This document shows, piece after piece, positions 15,354-24,105 of a stretch of 51,170 nt of DNA. Within the stretch, counting starts at the first letter, position 1; each line of letters starts with the position of its first letter. This DNA is from UBA6770 sp965661115 (lineage in GTDB: Bacteria; Bacteroidota; Bacteroidia; Flavobacteriales_G; Salibacteraceae), in assembly GCA_965661115.1 (NCBI GenBank), contig CBFICO010000008.1:1-51170 (forward strand). Reading direction: 5' to 3'. A model generated the notes under the pieces. That model did no database searches and was not told the origin of the DNA. It saw nothing but the letters and a program-made list of their open reading frames with translations. A program made the translations under genes and the position numbers.

Positions 15354-17147
15354 TTATCTCACTTCAAGATTAAACGGAACTCGAGCTTGAATTCTATCCG
15401 ATTCTTGCAGCCTTTCTACCATTTGGTATGCTGAATAAAACTCTCCCAATCTCCACTTCATAAACAGATTAGAAGACTCACCCGTAAGTTCCTTTATAAA
15501 CTCTTGGAATGGATCTTTTTTCTCTGGGAAGGTTTTAATTCGGTAGTTTTCTAATCCAGCTTGCTCTGCTGCGTAAGCAATTGCATCTTCCAATCCACCT
15601 AATTCATCAACCAAACCAATCTCAAGTGCATCTTCACCAGTCCAAACTCTACCTTGGCCAATAGCATCTACTTCTTCTTTGGTCATGTTTCTACCATCCG
15701 ATACATGTCCCAAAAAGGTATCGTAAACTTTTTCTACCGATTGCTGAATCTTACCGTATTGGAATGGTGTTAATGGTTTGGTAAGCATTCCCATATCAGA
15801 ATTTGCATTGGTTGTTACTCCGTCAAAAGTTAACCCTAACTTGTTATTCAGCATATCTTTTGCGTTAGGAATCATTCCAAAAACTCCAATAGAACCGGTG
15901 ATTGTATTTGGTCCAGCGAAAATTCTATCGGCATCGCAGCTCACATAGTAACCGCCAGACGCAGCTAACCCACCCATACTAACTACAAATGGTTTCGATT
16001 CTTTTGCCAATTGGGTTTCTCTCCACATTACATCACTGGCAAGAGCGCTTCCTCCTGGAGAATTAACTCTAAATACTATTGCTTTAATTGACGAGTCTTT
16101 TCGAGCTTTTCTAATTGCTTTTGCAATGGTTTTAGAACCCATAGTTTCTGGATCGCTATTTCCGCTTCTAATTTCTCCAGCACCATAAATAATGGCGATT
16201 TTATCTTTTAACTCCCAAGGTTTCTTTTCGCCATCTTCAAATTTTTCTGGAGCGCTATCATACTTTGATATGGAAACAAAGTTCACATCGTCGTCGTCTT
16301 CAACATCTAACTTAGCCTTCAAGGTATCCATAACTTGATCGCCAAAAAGCAACCCATCAACCAACTTGTATTCCAATGCATTAGCTGGGTCAAACATTTT
16401 TAAACTATCGGCATATTCATTAATTGAAGCTACAGTAATACCACGTGATTCAGCTATTTTTTCCGTCCAATTACCCCATACGGTTGTAAGCAACTTGGTT
16501 AATTGTTCGCGATTTGCACCACTCATCTTATCGTACATAAATGGCTCAACAGCACTTTTAAACTTATTGTTCTTACCGCGAATAATTTGTACATCAACCT
16601 CTAGCTTTTCCAACATGCCTTTAAAGAACATAAGCTCAGTCATAAGACCATTTAGCTCAACTCCACCTTCTGGATAAACATACATTTCATCCGCAACACT
16701 TGCTAGGTAGTAGGTACTCTGACTTACTTCTTGTCCGTAAGCGATAATCCATTTTCCTTCTGATTTAAAATCTTCCAATGCACTTCTAACCTCATCCAAG
16801 TTAGCCATATTCATTGATGCACCTTTTAGTTTAAGGTATGCACCTTTGATGTTTTCATCTTTCTTAGCCTTCTTTAAATTATCAAGAACTTGTTTCAACC
16901 CAAGCTTCTTTTTAGACTCCATTGAATTTAAATCGAACGTCTCGAAAGGATTATCTGACGCTTTATCTACTAACCCTTTGCTAAAATCGAGATACAGAAC
17001 TGAATTCTCTTTTACTACAAGGTCTTTCTCATCCTTATCTCCGCCTGACATTACCGCAATTGTTCCTATCAGAATTACTACCGATAAAAACATAAGAATG
17101 CCAAATCCGAGCATTGCTGCAAATACTATTTTAAAAAACTGTTTCAT
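15354..17147 (-). CDS. sppA: Signal peptide peptidase SppA, 67 kDa type
   Basis: This membrane-anchored serine protease degrades cleaved signal peptides. From the ATG at 17147 it has 597 residues: an N-terminal membrane anchor (about 5-33) and two tandem peptidase S49 domains. The catalytic Lys is in NKFKSAVEPF (Lys197) and the Ser in MGGLAASGGYY (Ser397), matching the E. coli Lys209/Ser409 dyad. An in-frame TTG at 17177 is rejected because it falls inside the predicted -7 box. The gene stands alone, divergent from folK. Given the amount of signal-peptide-bearing cargo in this organism, a housekeeping role is likely. Confidence 0.96.
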   Translation of the reverse strand: MKQFFKIVFAAMLGFGILMFLSVVILIGTIAVMSGGDKDEKDLVVKENSVLYLDFSKGLVDKASDNPFETFDLNSMESKKKLGLKQVLDNLKKAKKDENIKGAYLKLKGASMNMANLDEVRSALEDFKSEGKWIIAYGQEVSQSTYYLASVADEMYVYPEGGVELNGLMTELMFFKGMLEKLEVDVQIIRGKNNKFKSAVEPFMYDKMSGANREQLTKLLTTVWGNWTEKIAESRGITVASINEYADSLKMFDPANALEYKLVDGLLFGDQVMDTLKAKLDVEDDDDVNFVSISKYDSAPEKFEDGEKKPWELKDKIAIIYGAGEIRSGNSDPETMGSKTIAKAIRKARKDSSIKAIVFRVNSPGGSALASDVMWRETQLAKESKPFVVSMGGLAASGGYYVSCDADRIFAGPNTITGSIGVFGMIPNAKDMLNNKLGLTFDGVTTNANSDMGMLTKPLTPFQYGKIQQSVEKVYDTFLGHVSDGRNMTKEEVDAIGQGRVWTGEDALEIGLVDELGGLEDAIAYAAEQAGLENYRIKTFPEKKDPFQEFIKELTGESSNLFMKWRLGEFYSAYQMVERLQESDRIQARVPFNLEVR

Positions 17148-17174
17148 GTGTTTATCACTTTTAATTTTGACCTC

Positions 17175-17182
17175 CAAAACTA
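17175..17182 (-). promoter_or_regulatory. Predicted -7 box of sppA
   Basis: On the minus strand this reads TAGTTTTG, an exact TAnnTTTG match. It implies a leader of about 20 bases before the ATG at 17147 and excludes the upstream TTG as start. A -33 TTTG is not evident. Confidence 0.5.
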
Positions 17183-17230
17183 AAGCACCTTTTAGGTAAT
17201 ATGCCGAGCATTTTACATTAATGGGGTAAG

Positions 17231-17758
17231 TTGGTTATAAAGTCATTTTTAGGCGTATTGTTGGATAATAAAGAATTAAAATCGGTAATTATTGGGTATG
17301 GATCAAATCAAGGTGATTGGTCTATGCTTAAGCCACGATTCACTAATTTGATAGAAGCTAAAATTGGAACTATCGTAGATTCCTCTGGCACTTATATTAC
17401 ACCAGCATGGGGAAATTCAGATCAACCGGATTTTAAAAATGGAGTATTAAAGGTGAATACTTGTTTATCACCTGTTAAATGTCTTACGGAGCTCCTAAAT
17501 ATCGAAAAGGAGCTTGGTCGTGTTAGAGCCGAGAAATGGGGTCCACGAATAATTGATTTAGACATTATAGATTACAATCAAAAAACTCATAAAACAAAGG
17601 AGTTAACCTTACCGCACCCGTATGCTCATGAACGTCAATTTGTACTTGAACCTTTGTGTGAAATCTCGCCCGACTTTATAATTCCCAAAACTGAAAAAAC
17701 GGTAAAAGAGTTACTTGAGGATTTACCAAATAAAACAGCGCTTTCAATTCTTAAGTAA
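17231..17758 (+). CDS. folK: 2-amino-4-hydroxy-6-hydroxymethyldihydropteridine diphosphokinase
   Basis: The enzyme transfers pyrophosphate from ATP to the pterin precursor in folate synthesis. The protein of up to 175 residues shows the family's IIGYGSNQGD start, the LNIEKELGRVR helix, EKWGPRIIDLDIIDY (metal-binding acidic residues in DLD) and LPHPYAHERQFVLEPL. No ATG precedes the conserved GSN motif in frame; the start is TTG at 17231, or more likely TTG at 17258 or 17261, which would give the usual short N-terminus. The stop codon directly abuts the ATG of the second deoxynucleoside kinase, so the two form an operon. Confidence 0.94.
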   Translation: MVIKSFLGVLLDNKELKSVIIGYGSNQGDWSMLKPRFTNLIEAKIGTIVDSSGTYITPAWGNSDQPDFKNGVLKVNTCLSPVKCLTELLNIEKELGRVRAEKWGPRIIDLDIIDYNQKTHKTKELTLPHPYAHERQFVLEPLCEISPDFIIPKTEKTVKELLEDLPNKTALSILK

Positions 17759-18391
17759 ATGGAGAATCAGTTTGTTTGCATTGAAGGAAATATAGGGAGT
17801 GGGAAAACCACGCTTGCCAAAATGCTGAGTAACGACCTCAATGCTAAGCTCATGCTAGAAGAGTTTGAAGAAAATCCTTTTTTGAAGAAGTTTTATGAAG
17901 AACCTTCTAGATATGCACTTCAACTAGAATTGAGTTTTTTGGCAGAACGCTTTCAGCAAGTTCAGACAGAAATACAGCATTTAGATCTTTTTCAAGAATT
18001 GGTTTTATCCGATTATATGATTGAAAAGTGTTTGATTTTTGCAAAAAATAACCTAGACCAACAAACGATGCAGCTTTATAGAAAAATGTACGATATCATC
18101 ATAAAATCGACCCCTCGACCTAACCTTATTGTCTATTTGTTTAAAGAAACCGATCTGCTTTTACAAAACATCGAAAAACGCGCAAGACCATATGAGCAAA
18201 GCATTAAAGCAGATTATCTAGAAAATATTAATCACAATTATCTAACTTATTTTAAGCAACAGAAACATTATCCAATTGTTGCCGTAGATACCAACGCAAT
18301 TGATTTTGTTGAAGATGAGAGTCAGGTTGACTTTTTCAAAGACCTAATCAAGGAGTCGTTTGAGGTTGGTTTTCATAGGGTAAAACCCTAA
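17759..18391 (+). CDS. Deoxynucleoside kinase (second copy, folK-linked)
   Basis: The 210-residue protein has the P-loop EGNIGSGKTTLAKML (residues 9-23), the acidic EEFEENPFLKKFYEEP segment, and a lid RARPYEQSIKADYLENI, so it is a dNK-family kinase. Where the first copy has DRTIYEDA, this one has SDYMIEKCLIFA: the Arg of the DRS-type motif is replaced by Tyr. Its substrate preference or activity may therefore differ from the copy at 10785. It starts on the base after the folK stop. Coupling a deoxynucleoside kinase to folate synthesis fits a dTMP/deoxynucleotide supply role, but that is inference. Confidence 0.88.
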   Translation: MENQFVCIEGNIGSGKTTLAKMLSNDLNAKLMLEEFEENPFLKKFYEEPSRYALQLELSFLAERFQQVQTEIQHLDLFQELVLSDYMIEKCLIFAKNNLDQQTMQLYRKMYDIIIKSTPRPNLIVYLFKETDLLLQNIEKRARPYEQSIKADYLENINHNYLTYFKQQKHYPIVAVDTNAIDFVEDESQVDFFKDLIKESFEVGFHRVKP

Positions 18392-18501
18392 CAAAATTGA
18401 GCGTAAAACCTTTTATGTGGCTCAAGTTGAAACATTTAATTATTATTGCATATTATTTAAAATCGAAAGAAAACTATTACGCTTTTAATAAGCTTAACAT
18501 T

Positions 18502-20229
18502 ATGAAAAAATCAAGTTTAAAAAGCATTGCATTTGTAGCAGTTGCAGCAACTAGTTTAATGGCTTGTAACCCATTAAACAAAATGAGTAAATACGCTGAA
18601 AACATTAAATACAGCGTTAACCCAGATCCACTAGAAGTTCACGCTGATAGTGTTGACGTGTCTATCTCAGCTAAATTCCCACCAAACTTTTTCCACAAGC
18701 TTGCAACCATGTCGGCTAAACCAGTATTAAAAAATGCTGAAGGTGAGGTTGTAAAAGAGTTCAAGGAAATCAAAATGATTGGTATTGAAGCAGATGGTGA
18801 AGGCCAAAAGGTTGATTTCGAAAAAGGCGGAACTGTAAGCTACGCTGATAAAATTGCTTACGATCCTTCAATGGAAAACGTAACTATGCACATCTCAGCG
18901 GTAGCTGGTTACAAAACAAAAACAAAAGAATTTGAAACTGTAAAAATTGCAGATGGAACAATTACTACTTCTCTTCTTGCTCAAGCTGACGCAAGACCTA
19001 TTCTAGGAAAAGACAAGTTTGTAAAAGTTATTCCACGCTCGGTCAAAGCAGATATCAATTTCTTAATTCAACAAGCAAACGTGCGTTCTAGTGAATTGAG
19101 AGCTGATGACATGAAGGCATTAGAAGATTTCGTGAAAAACGCGGTTGCAAATGAGTTCGTATTTAAAGGAGTAATTATTGATGCTTATGCTTCGCCAGAT
19201 GGTGAGATGGCGAAAAACGAAAATTTGGCAAATAACCGTGCTTCAAATGCAGGTAAAGCAGTTGCTAGAATTCTTAAGAAAAACAAAGTTGATGCTGCTA
19301 AGCAAGAAGGCTTTATGACAGAAGCTGGTAAAGGTGAAGACTGGGAAGGTTTCCAAAAAGCAATGAAAGCTTCTAGCGTTGAAGACAAAGAATTGATTCT
19401 TCGTATTCTAAGCATGTACAACGACAACGAAAAGAGAGAAACTGAAATAAAAAACTTGGCTGCTACTTATGTAGAAATTGCTGACAAGATTTTACCTCAA
19501 TTAAGACGTTCTAACATTACAGTAAATGCTGACGAAATGTCTAGAACTGACGAAGAAATTACTCAGCTTTCAAAATCTAACCCAGACACACTAAGTGTTG
19601 AGGAGTTGTTGTACGCAGCTACACTAACTAATGATTTAGACGAGAAATTGAGAATTTACAAATTAACTAAAGCTCAGTACCCAAAAGATTGGAGAGGTCA
19701 TAACAATGTAGGTTACATCCTAGTTATGAAAAACGATATGAAAGGTGCTAAAGCTGAATTTGTCGCTGCTGCTGGAGTTGAGAAAAACACAACAGTAAGC
19801 AACAACCTAGGTGTTATTGAATTATTCAATGACAACGTAACTGAAGCAAAATCAATGTTTGATGCAGCATCAGGTGCTGGCAAAGAAGTAAATTACAACA
19901 AAGGTATAGTTGCACTTATGCAAGCTGACTATGCGGATGCTGTTAGCAAATTTGGAAGTGAATACTCCATCAATTCAGCTCTTGCTAAATTGTTAAATGG
20001 CGATAACGATGGAGCTTTAAAAGCTATTGACGCTTCTGAAGCAAAAGAAACAGCATTAGGATACTATATTAAAGCAGTTGTTGGCGCAAGATCTGGCAAC
20101 AAAGAATTAATGTCTAACAACTTAAAATCTGCAGTTGCTAAAGATGCAGGTATTAAAGTTAGAGCTGCTGTTGATGCTGAATTTATGAACTACAGAGACG
20201 ATGCAGCATTTACCGATGCCATTAAATAA
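18502..20229 (+). CDS. Lipoprotein with OmpA-like and TPR regions
   Basis: The 575-residue protein starts at the ATG at 18502 with a lipoprotein signal (KSIAFVAVAATSLMAC, lipobox LMAC, Cys22). Residues about 30-180 form a beta-rich domain. Residues about 185-275 look OmpA-like: VIIDAYASPDGE and NENLANNRASNAGKAV match the family's peptidoglycan-binding core. From about 390 to the end it carries TPR-like repeats (RGHNNVGYILVMKNDMKGAK, VNYNKGIVALMQADYADAVS). This suggests an outer-membrane lipoprotein that contacts peptidoglycan and scaffolds partners. An earlier TTG at 18397 is rejected because it would bury the signal peptide. Codon use is uniform and Ala/Lys rich, suggesting high expression. 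Confidence 0.85.
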   Translation: MKKSSLKSIAFVAVAATSLMACNPLNKMSKYAENIKYSVNPDPLEVHADSVDVSISAKFPPNFFHKLATMSAKPVLKNAEGEVVKEFKEIKMIGIEADGEGQKVDFEKGGTVSYADKIAYDPSMENVTMHISAVAGYKTKTKEFETVKIADGTITTSLLAQADARPILGKDKFVKVIPRSVKADINFLIQQANVRSSELRADDMKALEDFVKNAVANEFVFKGVIIDAYASPDGEMAKNENLANNRASNAGKAVARILKKNKVDAAKQEGFMTEAGKGEDWEGFQKAMKASSVEDKELILRILSMYNDNEKRETEIKNLAATYVEIADKILPQLRRSNITVNADEMSRTDEEITQLSKSNPDTLSVEELLYAATLTNDLDEKLRIYKLTKAQYPKDWRGHNNVGYILVMKNDMKGAKAEFVAAAGVEKNTTVSNNLGVIELFNDNVTEAKSMFDAASGAGKEVNYNKGIVALMQADYADAVSKFGSEYSINSALAKLLNGDNDGALKAIDASEAKETALGYYIKAVVGARSGNKELMSNNLKSAVAKDAGIKVRAAVDAEFMNYRDDAAFTDAIK

Positions 20230-20250
20230 TTAATATCTACACGTTAGATA

Positions 20251-20277
20251 AAAAAGGCGCTGTTAGCGCCTTTTTTT
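20251..20277 (+). terminator. Rho-independent terminator after the OmpA/TPR gene
   Basis: An 11-base perfect stem (AAAAAGGCGCT pairing with AGCGCCTTTTT) with a GTT loop is followed by a T run. It lies 22 bp after the stop codon. Confidence 0.9.
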
Positions 20278-20301
20278 ATTTCCACATATTAAGGCAATTG
20301 C

Positions 20302-20309
20302 TATATTTG
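20302..20309 (+). promoter_or_regulatory. Predicted -7 box of the small lipoprotein gene
   Basis: TATATTTG is an exact TAnnTTTG match located 19 bases before the ATG at 20328. It rules out the in-frame start codon at 20298, which lies upstream of the box. Confidence 0.55.
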
Positions 20310-20327
20310 TCTACCTATCACAAGCGT

Positions 20328-20525
20328 ATGAAAAAGTTATTATTGGTTTTGGCAATTGGAATGGTATCAACAGCATTTACTTCTTGTAATAAATGCTCAA
20401 CTTGTACATTTGATGATCCCGTTCAAGGGCAGTTGGTTAGTGAGGATGTTTGCCAAAAAGGAAGACAATACCAAGATGTGTTAGAAATGTACGACCGCAA
20501 CGGATGGGAATGCACCGAGAATTAA
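20328..20525 (+). CDS. Small Cys-rich predicted lipoprotein
   Basis: The 65-residue protein has a lipoprotein signal (MKKLLLVLAIGMVSTAFTSC, lipobox FTSC) and, after the lipidated Cys20, four more cysteines (about 23, 26, 42 and 62) with a CNKCSTCTF pattern. This arrangement could form two disulfides or a small metal site in the mature 45-residue peptide. I recognise no family. It stands between two terminators with its own predicted promoter, so it is a separate transcription unit. Confidence 0.7.
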   Translation: MKKLLLVLAIGMVSTAFTSCNKCSTCTFDDPVQGQLVSEDVCQKGRQYQDVLEMYDRNGWECTEN

Positions 20526-20549
20526 AAAGTAGAATCAAATAATATTTTA

Positions 20550-20577
20550 AAAAGGCTTAAGAAATTAAGCCTTTTTT
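20550..20577. terminator. Bidirectional terminator between the small lipoprotein gene and trmH
   Basis: An 11-base perfect stem (AAAAGGCTTAA with TTAAGCCTTTT) and a GAAA tetraloop is flanked by A and T runs. It overlaps the 3' end of the minus-strand methyltransferase gene. Confidence 0.85.
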
Positions 20578-21101
20578 ATTTTCCAAAGAATATCCCACAG
20601 AGCCATACCAGCGCTTACCGAAACATTAAGTGAGTGTTTAGTACCAAACTGTGGTATTTCTATACATACATCTGAATTATTCACAACCTGCTGCATTACT
20701 CCATCAACCTCATTTCCGACTATCAAAGCGTATTTTCGATTAGATTGTGGAGTAAAATCCTGTAGCATAACACTGTTCTCCACCTGCTCCAGACATAATA
20801 GCATGTACCCCTTCTGCTTTAAATGGTTTACCGCATCAAGCGTTTCCTGTTCGTATTGCCATTCTACCGAATCGGTAGCACCTAATGCCGTTTTATAAAT
20901 CTCTCTGTGCGGGGGCGTTGCAGTTATTCCACACAAGTAAATTTTTTCCAAAGCAAGAGCATCAGCAGTTCTAAATACTGAACCAATGTTATAAGCACTT
21001 CTAATGTTGTCTAAAACCACTACAATTGGGTGTTTTTCTAAAAACTTAAACTTATCTACACTTATTCTATTAAGCTCCTCTAGCTTTAATTTCTTGTTCA
21101 T
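20565..21101 (-). CDS. TrmH-family (SpoU) RNA 2'-O-methyltransferase
   Basis: This is a SPOUT-fold methyltransferase acting on tRNA or rRNA ribose with S-adenosylmethionine. From the ATG at 21101 it has 178 residues and all three SpoU motifs: NIRSAYNIGSVFRTADA (motif 1, Asn/Arg), LIVGNEVDGV (motif 2) and IPQFGTKHSLNVSVSAGMAL (motif 3, knotted SAM site). An in-frame start at 21137 lies upstream of the predicted -7 box (21125-21132) and is less likely. Whether it is the tRNA Gm18 enzyme or an rRNA enzyme cannot be decided; it lacks the extra N-terminal domain of RlmB. Confidence 0.9.
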   Translation of the reverse strand: MNKKLKLEELNRISVDKFKFLEKHPIVVVLDNIRSAYNIGSVFRTADALALEKIYLCGITATPPHREIYKTALGATDSVEWQYEQETLDAVNHLKQKGYMLLCLEQVENSVMLQDFTPQSNRKYALIVGNEVDGVMQQVVNNSDVCIEIPQFGTKHSLNVSVSAGMALWDILWKIKKA

Positions 21102-21124
21102 AATTGATGAAAACAATGAGTTTT

Positions 21125-21132
21125 CAAATATA
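21125..21132 (-). promoter_or_regulatory. Predicted -7 box of the TrmH-family gene
   Basis: On the minus strand this reads TATATTTG, an exact TAnnTTTG match 23 bases before the ATG at 21101. No -33 element is clear. Confidence 0.45.
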
Positions 21133-21185
21133 CCCAAGCCGAATAACTGTGGTTACTTTAGATTCCCCTAAAACTGAGGTAGAAC

Positions 21186-23777
21186 GTGGCAAAAGGCAAA
21201 AAATCGGGCGAAACCCCTTTAATGAAACAATACAACCAAATTAAAGCAAAGCACCCCACTGCTCTGCTCTTGTTTCGCGTGGGTGATTTTTACGAAACCT
21301 TTGGAGCCGACGCAATTAAAGCCTCAAAAATTTTAGGCATAATATTAACCAAACGCAAAAACGGATCAGCTTCGCATATTGAACTTGCAGGATTTCCGCA
21401 TCATTCCTTAGACACCTACCTACCCAAATTGGTCAGAGCCGGAGAGCGCGTTGCAATTTGTGATCAATTAGAGGATCCAAAACAAACAAAAACCATTGTA
21501 AAAAGAGGGGTTACAGAATTAGTTACACCGGGTGTGTCGTACAACGATAAAACCTACGACCAAAATTCAAATAACTTTTTAGCAGCTGTCTATTTCGAAA
21601 GAAAACAAGCGGGAGTCTCTTTTTTGGATATTTCAACTGGAGAGTTTTTGGTTGCCGAAGGAAGTCATTTGTACATTGACAAGTTACTTCAAAGCTTTGA
21701 ACCGAATGAAGTGCTGTATCAAAGAAGCAAGAGAAGCCAATTCGAAGAAGTATTTGGAGAAGAGTTTCATTCGTTTCCGTTAGAGGATTGGGTATTTGAT
21801 TTTGATAATGCCAGCAAACGTTTGATGGAGCATTTTAATACCAACTCATTAAAAGGATTTGGTGTGGAAGATTTAGCCCCTTCCATTGTTGCTGCAGGTG
21901 CTGTGTTCTCGTACTTACACGAAACGGAACACCATAAAATTGAGCATATTTCTAAACTCAACCGAATAGAATCGGATAAATACGTTTGGCTAGATAGATT
22001 TACTATCAGGAACCTGGAAATATTCAACTCTTCTTCTCCAAACGGACAATCACTTCTTGAAACGATCAACAAATGTATTACTCCTATGGGAGCCCGATTG
22101 CTTAAACGTTGGTTAGCATTACCTCTAAAGGATAAAAGCGCAATTGAACAGCGCTCGGATGTCGTTGCAGAACTAATGAAAAATGACAGCCTCAGAAATT
22201 GGTTAAAAAAGGAGTTCAAATCTATCGGAGATATTGAACGACTAGTTTCTAAAGTATCATTCGGGCGCATAAATCCTAAAGAATTACTTTTTCTTTTCAA
22301 GAGTTTAGAGTTTTTACCTGAACTGCAACATCAACTATCAACTACAAGTAGCAAAAGCCTAAATTCAAAAGGACAAGGTCTCGATTTATGCGAAGAAATA
22401 ACTCAAAAAATTGCTCATACTCTTCATCCCGAAGCACCTGTTTTGCTTTCAAAAGGAAATGTCATTGCATCGGGGGTAAATGCTGAACTAGATGAGTTGC
22501 GAGATTTGATTACTTCGGGCAAATCTCATTTGCTTAAAATTCAAGAAGAAGAAATAAATAAGACAGAAATATCGAGTCTAAAAATTAGCTATAATAATGT
22601 TTTTGGATATTACTTAGAGGTTACACACGCGCATAAAAGTAAAGTTCCAGAACATTGGGTACGCAAACAAACATTAACCAATGCAGAGCGCTATATAACC
22701 GATGAACTTAAAATATACGAATCGAAAATTTTAGGAGCAGAAGAAAAAATTGCTTCACTTGAGCTGCGACTCTATAACGACTTAGTAGCAACTGTTGCTG
22801 GCTATACCAAAGCCATCCAAACTAATTCTGAAATTATTGCGGAGTTAGACACCTTGCTATCATTTGCAAATCACGCTATACAAGAACAATATACCCAACC
22901 TAAAATTAACGATGGCTTTGATTTAGCCATTCAAGACGGAAGACATCCAGTAATAGAAAAAATGCTTCCAATAGGAGAGGATTATATAACCAATGACTTA
23001 TTTCTGGATAGAAAGAGTCAGCAAATCTTAATGATTACCGGACCAAATATGGCAGGTAAATCAGCCTATTTAAGACAAAACGCTTTAATTGTTCTATTAG
23101 CTCAAATAGGGAGTTTTGTACCTGCCAAAGCTGCAGAGATTGGAATTGTAGATAAAATATTTACGCGAGTTGGCGCTAGCGATAACATCTCACAAGGCGA
23201 ATCTACCTTTATGGTTGAAATGAACGAAACGGCCAGTATTTTGAATAATATCTCAGACCGCAGTTTAATAATTCTTGATGAGATAGGTAGAGGGACCAGC
23301 ACCTATGATGGAATTTCTATAGCCTGGGCCATTGCAGAATTTTTGCATGATCATAAGTCAAATCCGAAAACACTTTTTGCAACTCATTACCACGAGCTCA
23401 ATGACATGTGCAAGACACACAAGCGTATTAAAAACTATAATGTGTCCATAAAAGAGCACAATAAGCAGGTAATATTTTTAAGGAAAATAGTTCCAGGTGG
23501 AAGCGAACATAGTTTTGGAATTCATGTAGCAAAAATGGCAGGAATGCCTGTTAAAGTGTTGAATAAAGCAAATAGGATACTAGAGACCTTAGAAAAAAAC
23601 ACCGATAAACAAGACAAAGCCATACAAGTTGAAACCGATTTGCAGATGAGTATATTTCAATTGGATGACCCTACATTATCTCAAATAAAAGAGGAAATAA
23701 TGAGTACGGATATTGATACGTTAACCCCAGTTGAAGCCCTTCTGAAACTTAACGAAATAAAAAGTTTGCTCAAGTAA
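21186..23777 (+). CDS. mutS: DNA mismatch repair protein MutS
   Basis: This protein recognises mispaired bases and starts mismatch repair. The 863-residue protein begins with a GTG codon and has the mismatch-reading motif RVGDFYETF (Phe35 and Glu37), the connector, lever and clamp regions, and a C-terminal ABC ATPase. The ATPase has Walker A GPNMAGKSAYLRQ at about residue 618, a Walker B LIILDEIGRGTSTYDG, and FATHYHEL. A GAGG six bases before the GTG is a possible weak Shine-Dalgarno. The C-terminal tail has the usual beta-clamp-like motif QMSIFQLD. No defect is seen. Confidence 0.98.
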   Translation: MAKGKKSGETPLMKQYNQIKAKHPTALLLFRVGDFYETFGADAIKASKILGIILTKRKNGSASHIELAGFPHHSLDTYLPKLVRAGERVAICDQLEDPKQTKTIVKRGVTELVTPGVSYNDKTYDQNSNNFLAAVYFERKQAGVSFLDISTGEFLVAEGSHLYIDKLLQSFEPNEVLYQRSKRSQFEEVFGEEFHSFPLEDWVFDFDNASKRLMEHFNTNSLKGFGVEDLAPSIVAAGAVFSYLHETEHHKIEHISKLNRIESDKYVWLDRFTIRNLEIFNSSSPNGQSLLETINKCITPMGARLLKRWLALPLKDKSAIEQRSDVVAELMKNDSLRNWLKKEFKSIGDIERLVSKVSFGRINPKELLFLFKSLEFLPELQHQLSTTSSKSLNSKGQGLDLCEEITQKIAHTLHPEAPVLLSKGNVIASGVNAELDELRDLITSGKSHLLKIQEEEINKTEISSLKISYNNVFGYYLEVTHAHKSKVPEHWVRKQTLTNAERYITDELKIYESKILGAEEKIASLELRLYNDLVATVAGYTKAIQTNSEIIAELDTLLSFANHAIQEQYTQPKINDGFDLAIQDGRHPVIEKMLPIGEDYITNDLFLDRKSQQILMITGPNMAGKSAYLRQNALIVLLAQIGSFVPAKAAEIGIVDKIFTRVGASDNISQGESTFMVEMNETASILNNISDRSLIILDEIGRGTSTYDGISIAWAIAEFLHDHKSNPKTLFATHYHELNDMCKTHKRIKNYNVSIKEHNKQVIFLRKIVPGGSEHSFGIHVAKMAGMPVKVLNKANRILETLEKNTDKQDKAIQVETDLQMSIFQLDDPTLSQIKEEIMSTDIDTLTPVEALLKLNEIKSLLK

Positions 23778-23786
23778 ATAAAAAGC

Positions 23787-23818
23787 TTTGTTGGGGGTTG
23801 ATATTTTATATAATTTTG
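23787..23818 (+). promoter_or_regulatory. Predicted promoter of the tRNA-Gly gene
   Basis: TTTG at 23787-23790, a 20-base spacer and TAATTTTG at 23811-23818 match the Bacteroidota -33/-7 consensus perfectly. Transcription should begin about six bases before the tRNA. Confidence 0.75.
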
Positions 23819-23829
23819 GCGTCCCGAAA

Positions 23830-23902
<73 letters not shown>

Positions 23903-23909
23903 CAAAGAA

Positions 23910-23929
23910 GAGGCTGCTTTGGCAGCCTC
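23910..23929 (+). terminator. Hairpin between the two tRNA genes
   Basis: An 8-base perfect stem (GAGGCTGC with GCAGCCTC) encloses a TTTG loop. No long T run follows, so it may be a weak terminator or a processing hairpin. Confidence 0.45.
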
Positions 23930-23935
23930 AGTACT

Positions 23936-23966
23936 TTTGAAATAAAAGTAGTTGTTCTTAAATTTT
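23936..23966 (+). promoter_or_regulatory. Predicted promoter of the tRNA-Leu gene
   Basis: TTTG at 23936-23939, a 19-base spacer and TAAATTTT at 23959-23966 (one mismatch to TAnnTTTG) place the transcription start just before the tRNA at 23974. Confidence 0.5.
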
Positions 23967-23973
23967 TCATCAC

Positions 23974-24058
23974 GCCCGGGTGGTGGAATTGGTAGACACG
24001 CAGGACTTAAAATCCTGTGGCCATTGTGGCCGTGCCGGTTCGATCCCGGCTCCGGGTA
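23974..24058 (+). tRNA. tRNA-Leu (anticodon UAA)
   Basis: The 85-base class II tRNA has acceptor GCCCGGG paired with TCCGGGT (two G-U pairs), anticodon stem CAGGA/TCCTG around CTTAAAA (UAA), a long variable arm (TGGCCATTGTGGCCGT region) and the T-loop GGTTCGATCCC. The discriminator is A, as needed for leucine identity. CCA is not encoded. Confidence 0.97.
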
Positions 24059-24061
24059 CTT

Positions 24062-24096
24062 AAAGGCTCTTCAGTATATTTGGAGAGCCTTTTTTG
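24062..24096 (+). terminator. Terminator after tRNA-Leu
   Basis: The stem AAAGGCTCT with AGAGCCTTT encloses a 13-base loop and is followed by a T run. It lies four bases after the tRNA and just ahead of the acetyltransferase gene. Confidence 0.8.
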
Positions 24097-24105
24097 TTTT
24101 TGCAA

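Noticed and set aside
18397..18501. N-terminal extension of the OmpA/TPR lipoprotein
   Set aside because: Starting at 18397 would put 35 residues ahead of a perfect lipoprotein signal peptide at 18502.
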